DNA from: an uncultured Erysipelotrichaceae bacterium
Lineage (GTDB): Bacteria; Bacillota_I; Bacilli_A; Erysipelotrichales; Coprobacillaceae
Direction of reading: 5' to 3'
Assembly (NCBI GenBank): GCA_900550005.1
Contig: URQL01000010.1
Location: forward strand, 1 to 19,786
Length of the DNA stretch: 19,786 nucleotides
Part shown: positions 16,386 through 19,786 of the stretch, piece after piece
Layout: each line of letters begins with the position of its first letter
Numbering within the stretch: position 1 is the stretch's first letter
The notes under the pieces: model-generated
Databases searched by the model: none
Seen by the model: the letters and a program-made list of their open reading frames with translations, nothing else
Told to the model about the DNA's origin: nothing
Position numbers and translations under genes: made by a program

Positions 16386-17036
16386 ATGAAATCATTTAAA
16401 GCATTTAATAGAAATAACAAAAAAGGGTTTACTTTAGTTGAACTTATTGTCGTATTAGTCATTTTAGCCATCTTAGCAGCACTATTAATCCCAACCCTTA
16501 CAGGATATATAGATAGAGCAAAAGAAAAGAATGTGATTGCTCAAACTCGTAGTCTTCTATCTGCTGTTCAAACTGAGGTAGATGATGCTTACGGTACGGA
16601 TCCTAGCCATTGGGTAGGAGGAACAACTCATTATACATTTGCAAGCAAAGACGGAACATATATTGATGGAGCGGATAACAAAGTAGATTCAACGACTTTA
16701 GTAAATTCTTATCAAGAAATAACAAATCTTGCAGAAGTATCAAATCTAAATAATGACAATAGTTATTTCTTAGCTGTTGTTTCACCTCAAGCTAAAGTCC
16801 ATTTTATTATGTATAATGACGGTAAAGGGCATATTGGTTTATATTTTAATGAAACTCAAGAATATTTAGTTTATAAAACAAGTGAAGTAACAGGGGAAGC
16901 TAATTATTCTAGCTTTAAAAATAAAGTCGTTGTAACACCTATAACCGATTTAGATGCTTCTATTACCACATCAAATATGTGGAAAAAAAGTACAATATTA
17001 TATTTTTTAGGAATCAATGATGAGCCACTATCTTAG
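16386..17036 (+). CDS. Major-type type IV pilin, copy 2 (long C-terminal domain)
   Basis: A 216-residue prepilin: leader of 14 residues ending NNKKG14, then FTLVELIVVLVILAILAALL with mature Glu5 and Pro22, then GYIDRAKEKN. The N-terminal helix is almost identical to copy 3. The body shares the QEITNLAEV block with its paralogs but carries a different and longer C-terminal domain (residues about 60-216) without cysteine, ending in KKSTILYFLGIND. It is about 50-75 residues longer than its siblings. A strong AGGAGG at 16372-16377 suggests good translation. It may be an alternative shaft subunit or a larger minor pilin. No terminator is visible after it, so transcripts could continue into the leader of copy 3. 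Confidence 0.88.
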   Translation: MKSFKAFNRNNKKGFTLVELIVVLVILAILAALLIPTLTGYIDRAKEKNVIAQTRSLLSAVQTEVDDAYGTDPSHWVGGTTHYTFASKDGTYIDGADNKVDSTTLVNSYQEITNLAEVSNLNNDNSYFLAVVSPQAKVHFIMYNDGKGHIGLYFNETQEYLVYKTSEVTGEANYSSFKNKVVVTPITDLDASITTSNMWKKSTILYFLGINDEPLS

Positions 17037-17059
17037 TATTGAATTAAAGTATTATAAAA

Positions 17060-17089
17060 TTGACAATTTATCCTAAAAAATTGCAAAAT
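17060..17089 (+). promoter_or_regulatory. Probable promoter of pilin copy 3
   Basis: A perfect TTGACA at 17060-17065 is followed 18 bases later by CAAAAT at 17084-17089 (four of six matches). It would give a leader of about 125 bases. A second candidate -10, TATACT at 17122-17127, lacks a -35. Confidence 0.45.
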
Positions 17090-17137
17090 GTGACCAAAAT
17101 AACTAGAATTTTCAATATAAATATACTAAAATAGAAA

Positions 17138-17203
17138 TTAGTGATGGATATCGCTTTTTAAGTGTATTTTTACTCACTAAAAATTGTTAAATTCTTTAGA
17201 ATT
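17138..17203 (+). promoter_or_regulatory. Structured leader of pilin copy 3
   Basis: The 182-base gap 17037-17218 has no gene. It contains TTAGTGA (17138-17144) pairing with TCACTAA (17174-17180), an overlapping alternative hairpin ATTTTTA-CTCAC-TAAAAAT (17166-17184), and a perfect palindrome AATTCT-TT-AGAATT (17190-17203) ending just before the ribosome binding site. Mutually exclusive pairings next to a ribosome binding site suggest an mRNA control or stability element. It matches no riboswitch class I know. Confidence 0.35.
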
Positions 17204-17205
17204 AG

Positions 17206-17211
17206 AAGGAG
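17206..17211 (+). promoter_or_regulatory. Ribosome binding site that sets the start of pilin copy 3
   Basis: AAGGAG lies 7 bases before the ATG at 17219. An upstream in-frame GTG at 17162 would lie inside the leader hairpins, has no such site and would give an unusual leader peptide. Confidence 0.85.
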
Positions 17212-17218
17212 AGAGCAA

Positions 17219-17641
17219 ATGAAATTAATTAAAGAATTAAGAAAAAACAATAAAAAAGGGTTTACGCTAGTTGAATTAATCGTTGTATTAGTTATCTTAG
17301 CAATCTTAGCTGCTTTATTAATTCCAACTTTAACTGGATATATTGATAAAGCAAAAGAAAAAGATGTTATCGCTAAAACTCGACAAGCAGTAATGGCTAC
17401 TCAAACATTAGTTGATGAAGCATATGCAAAAGTAGATGTTGGTGGAAGTGTAACAGTTGGAACTAATGAAGATACAGATATAGTTACTGTGAAAAAAATT
17501 GCAGCACTTGCTGAAGTTGATGACACAAAAATTAGTGGTATTGAAATTGGATCTGCTAAAGTTACAAAACTAGTATATACTGATAAGAAAAAAGTGTGTA
17601 CATATAGTAATGGAGAATATACAGTAACAGACAAAAAATAA
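17219..17641 (+). CDS. Probable main type IV pilin (copy 3)
   Basis: A 140-residue prepilin, the usual size of a major pilin. The leader of 14 residues ends NNKKG14 and is followed by FTLVELIVVLVILAILAALL with mature Glu5 and Pro22, then GYIDKAKEKDVIAKTRQ. The globular part is short, with the KIAALAEV block and a strand pair AKVTKLVYTDKKKVC. One Cys only, so no intramolecular disulfide. It has the best promoter, a long structured leader and a good ribosome binding site, which is why I favour it as the shaft subunit. After its TAA (17639-17641) the same frame continues for ten codons (T-T-T-P-S-E-S-N-N-G) to a double TAA at 17672-17677, as if a Thr/Pro/Ser-rich tail had been cut off by a stop mutation. 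No terminator follows, so it may be co-transcribed with the genes downstream. Confidence 0.9.
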   Translation: MKLIKELRKNNKKGFTLVELIVVLVILAILAALLIPTLTGYIDKAKEKDVIAKTRQAVMATQTLVDEAYAKVDVGGSVTVGTNEDTDIVTVKKIAALAEVDDTKISGIEIGSAKVTKLVYTDKKKVCTYSNGEYTVTDKK

Positions 17642-17712
17642 ACTACTACACCATCTGAATCAAATAATGGTTAATAATTAATCAAAACTAACAGAAAGAG
17701 AGTAAAACGAAA

Positions 17713-18150
17713 ATGGATCATACAGTAAAGAGAAAAACTAAATATGATTTCGTGAAAAGAGTTTTACTCTTTTTTGTTTGTTTATTATTAGTTGTGGTGA
17801 TTGTGGTACCAGGAGTATTGCAACTAATGTATAAAGCAGATGCTAGGGTAGCATTAGGTCATGCTAAAACGGTAAGGATGGCTTTTGTATCTTTAGCGAA
17901 GGAACAATATGGTAAAGGAGAAGAACTTTTTGATGTGACGACTCCAGGTCATATCAAAGAGGGTCTTTATGATGATGTGATTCAATTAAGTAAGGTTCCT
18001 GGTGATTTTTGGATTTTGGAAACGGATGAAACGACTTTAGAGGTGAAACAATTTATTTACCAAGAAGAAGGGTATAGTGTTTGGTATAATGCTAATCAAG
18101 GTGGATATAAGGTTTATCGCGAAAGTCAAATGATGGATACAGGTGATTAA
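17713..18150 (+). CDS. Pilin-shaped membrane protein without prepilin cleavage site
   Basis: A 145-residue protein with one membrane helix (about 17-36), a Pro at residue 33 and then an amphipathic stretch YKADARVALGHAKTVRMAF, and a small outside domain rich in Tyr and Trp. The layout parallels the neighbouring pilins: VVPGVLQLMYKADA corresponds to LIPTLTGYIDKAKE. Lining up the prolines puts Arg16 where Glu5 should be and Tyr11 where the Gly before the cut should be, so PilD should not cleave it. I do not recognise a named family. It lies 71 bases after the main pilin and ends one base before the likely start of pilD, so it is part of the pilus operon. It might be a membrane-held assembly factor or pilin partner. 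The ribosome binding site (AGAAAGAGAG, 17692-17702) is modest. Confidence 0.75.
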   Translation: MDHTVKRKTKYDFVKRVLLFFVCLLLVVVIVVPGVLQLMYKADARVALGHAKTVRMAFVSLAKEQYGKGEELFDVTTPGHIKEGLYDDVIQLSKVPGDFWILETDETTLEVKQFIYQEEGYSVWYNANQGGYKVYRESQMMDTGD

Positions 18151-18151
18151 G

Positions 18152-18934
18152 ATGTTGATGACTTTAGAGATATTTTTGTGGATATGGAGATTTTTCTTTG
18201 GCGCTTGCATTTTTAGTTTTCTAAATGTGGTTGTTGATCGTTTGCCTAGAGGTGAAAGCATTGTTAGAGGGCGAAGTCATTGTGATCATTGTGGACATAG
18301 TTTAGGTGCTATGGAGCTGATTCCAGTAATCAGTTATTTAATGCTAAGAGGAAGATGTAAAAATTGTCATGAAAAGATACCTGTTCGTAGTTTGATAGTG
18401 GAAATACTTGGAGGAGCAGCGTTTATGGGCTGCGTTTATTTTTATAATGATGGAAGTTTAGGTATTATTTCTTTAGAAGGGTTACTTGCTTTTAGTTTTA
18501 TTTGTATTTTAATGGTTGTTGCTTATATTGATTTAGATACACAAATGATCTATGATCGTTTTCATATTTTGATTATAGTTTTAGCGATTATAAGTTGTTT
18601 TGTTAATAAAGATTTGGATATGGTTGAAAGATTAATTGGTAGTGTAGTGATTAGTGTACCTATGCTTGTTTTAACGATTCTTATTCCTGGTGCCTTTGGT
18701 GGTGGGGATATTAAGTTAATGGCAGTATCTGGTTTTTTATTAGGGGTTAAAGCGATTGTGATTGCCATGTTTATTGCGTTGATTATTGGTGGTGGCTATG
18801 GTGCTTATATGTTACTTACTAAAAAATTGGATAGAAAGGATCATTTTGCTTTTGGTCCTTATTTAGCCATTGGATTAATTGTTGCGTTATTTATTGGAAA
18901 TGAAATGATGAATTGGTATATAGGTTTATTATAA
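18152..18934 (+). CDS. pilD: Prepilin peptidase / N-methyltransferase PilD
   Basis: PilD cuts class III leaders after Gly and methylates the new N-terminus at the inner side of the membrane; it would process all the prepilins here. The 260-residue polytopic protein has the N-terminal methyltransferase region with the four-Cys zinc motif (CDHC at 44-47, CKNC at 69-72) and the aspartyl protease region with both catalytic aspartates: Asp127 in YIDLD and Asp186 in FGGGDIKL. The FGPYLA motif (234-239) is also typical. The start at ATG 18152 is chosen because AGGTGA at 18141-18146 lies 5 bases before it; an in-frame GTG at 18143 would use codons inside that site. It lies one base after the upstream stop codon, implying coupled translation. 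Confidence 0.95.
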   Translation: MLMTLEIFLWIWRFFFGACIFSFLNVVVDRLPRGESIVRGRSHCDHCGHSLGAMELIPVISYLMLRGRCKNCHEKIPVRSLIVEILGGAAFMGCVYFYNDGSLGIISLEGLLAFSFICILMVVAYIDLDTQMIYDRFHILIIVLAIISCFVNKDLDMVERLIGSVVISVPMLVLTILIPGAFGGGDIKLMAVSGFLLGVKAIVIAMFIALIIGGGYGAYMLLTKKLDRKDHFAFGPYLAIGLIVALFIGNEMMNWYIGLL

Positions 18935-18946
18935 GGTGGTGAAGTT

Positions 18947-19786
18947 ATGGCTCAATTTAAATATCGTGCTAAAGATATGCAAGGGAAAATACATAGAGGA
19001 ACATTAGAAATAACAAGTGAAGTAGCTTTGAATGAAGAACTAAAGGGTCAAGGATTGTTTTTAATTGATGCAAAAGATTTAACAAGTTCTAAAGGTTATA
19101 AAAAGTTTAAAACGAAACAATTGGCTGTTTTTTGTCGAGAACTTTCAACTTTACTTGCTTCAGGTATTTCTTTAGTACAAGCATTAAATATTTTTTCTCA
19201 TCAAGAAGGGGTATCTCAAGATGAAAGAGTAGTATACGAATCCATTTTGCAAGATATGCGTAAAGGGATATCTTTATCAGAAGCTATGGAGAGTAAACAA
19301 TGTTTCCCTGAATTAATGATTGGGATGTTACGTTCAGGTGAAGGTAATGGGAATTTGGATCAAGTTATGGATCGTTTAGCTTTACAATATGAAAAAGAAA
19401 ATAAGTTGAACCAACAAGTTCGTTCAGCCATGACTTATCCAGCAGTATTGCTTGTTTTGTGTGTAATTATTGTTATTTTGATTGTAACGTTTATCTTACC
19501 ACAGTTTCAGTCTTTGTTTGATCAAATGGATGACTTACCTGCAATTACAAAATTTTTAATTGCTTTTTCTGATTTTATGATCAATGATTGGTATTTCTTA
19601 ATTATGGGGGTCATTGTCTTCGTAGTGGTTATTCGTACGGTTTTAGGAATACCTCAAGTTAGAAGACAAGTTGATTATCGTAAAGTACATATTGCTTTGT
19701 TTGGTAAATTATTTAAAGTTATCTATAGTGCACGTTTTGCTAGAACACTTAGCAGTTTGTATACAAGTGGGATGCCTTTAGCTAAT
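18947..19786 (+). CDS. pilC: Type IV pilus platform protein PilC (incomplete at window end)
   Basis: PilC/GspF is the membrane platform that the assembly ATPase turns to insert or extract pilins. The visible 280 residues start MAQFKYRAKD and contain the short cytoplasmic lead, a first T2SSF domain (about 58-190, with FCRELSTLLASGISLVQAL at 62-80 and MLRSGEGNGNLDQVM at 127-141), membrane segments at about 165-187 and 215-232, and the start of the second T2SSF domain (SARFARTLSSLYTSGMPLA). Full-length homologs are about 350-400 residues, so roughly 70-120 are missing. AAGGTGG (18933-18939) overlaps the pilD stop codon and lies about 7 bases before the ATG. The frame is open to the last base. 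Confidence 0.95.
   Translation, partial: MAQFKYRAKDMQGKIHRGTLEITSEVALNEELKGQGLFLIDAKDLTSSKGYKKFKTKQLAVFCRELSTLLASGISLVQALNIFSHQEGVSQDERVVYESILQDMRKGISLSEAMESKQCFPELMIGMLRSGEGNGNLDQVMDRLALQYEKENKLNQQVRSAMTYPAVLLVLCVIIVILIVTFILPQFQSLFDQMDDLPAITKFLIAFSDFMINDWYFLIMGVIVFVVVIRTVLGIPQVRRQVDYRKVHIALFGKLFKVIYSARFARTLSSLYTSGMPLAN

Noticed and set aside
17162..17218. GTG start giving pilin copy 3 a 19-residue extension
   Set aside because: The extension is encoded by leader hairpins and the ribosome binding site; ATG 17219 is properly spaced from AAGGAG.
1..17677. TAA read as a sense codon in this organism, prompted by in-frame TAA codons at 208 and 17639
   Set aside because: TAA clearly ends several well-defined genes here (for example pilD, the MATE gene and the giant pilin), so the standard bacterial code applies.

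Overview
The window is strongly AT-rich, with closely packed genes, all on the + strand, strong AGGAGG-type ribosome binding sites and Gram-positive-style surface proteins. This points to a low-GC Firmicute. The GLUG-repeat proteins and the style of the type IV pilus genes suggest an Erysipelotrichia-like or related gut lineage, but that placement is a guess; there is no rRNA here to confirm it.

Region 1 (1-2874) is the end of a surface-polysaccharide locus. It holds a Wzy-type polysaccharide polymerase whose reading frame is cut by one in-frame TAA (208-210), then a LytR-CpsA-Psr (LCP) protein of the capsule CpsA/Wzg type, which attaches polymer to the cell wall. The LCP gene has its own promoter and an intrinsic terminator. 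Region 2 (2907-4336) is a stand-alone MATE efflux transporter with its own promoter and terminator.

Region 3 (about 4398-15731) is a single operon of four prepilin-like genes. It opens with a 3,125-codon gene whose product has a perfect class III prepilin leader followed by more than 30 GLUG-type repeats (a probable beta-helix) and a long fibronectin-III-like tail. Three ordinary-sized minor pilins follow (K/PilX-like, I/PilV-like and J/PilW-like), joined by very short gaps or overlaps. The operon ends at an intrinsic terminator that overlaps the last stop codon.

Region 4 (15774-17641) holds three paralogous major-type pilins with near-identical N-terminal helices and different C-terminal parts. 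Each has its own leader sequence. The third has the best promoter, a long structured leader and typical pilin size, and is my choice for the main pilin.

Region 5 (17713-19786, running off the end) holds a pilin-shaped membrane protein without a prepilin cleavage site, the prepilin peptidase PilD, and the platform protein PilC (incomplete). The assembly ATPase PilB, PilT and PilM/N/O are expected outside the window.

How the genes fit together: PilD would trim the prepilins, PilC would assemble them, the three pilins would form the shaft, and the minor pilins would form the tip-initiation complex. The main hypothesis is that the giant pilin carries an adhesin of roughly 340 kDa (about 110 Da per residue) fused directly to a minor pilin, so that the pilus tip is itself the adhesin. 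No intergenic stretch exceeds 300 bases; the longest is 17037-17218, described below.
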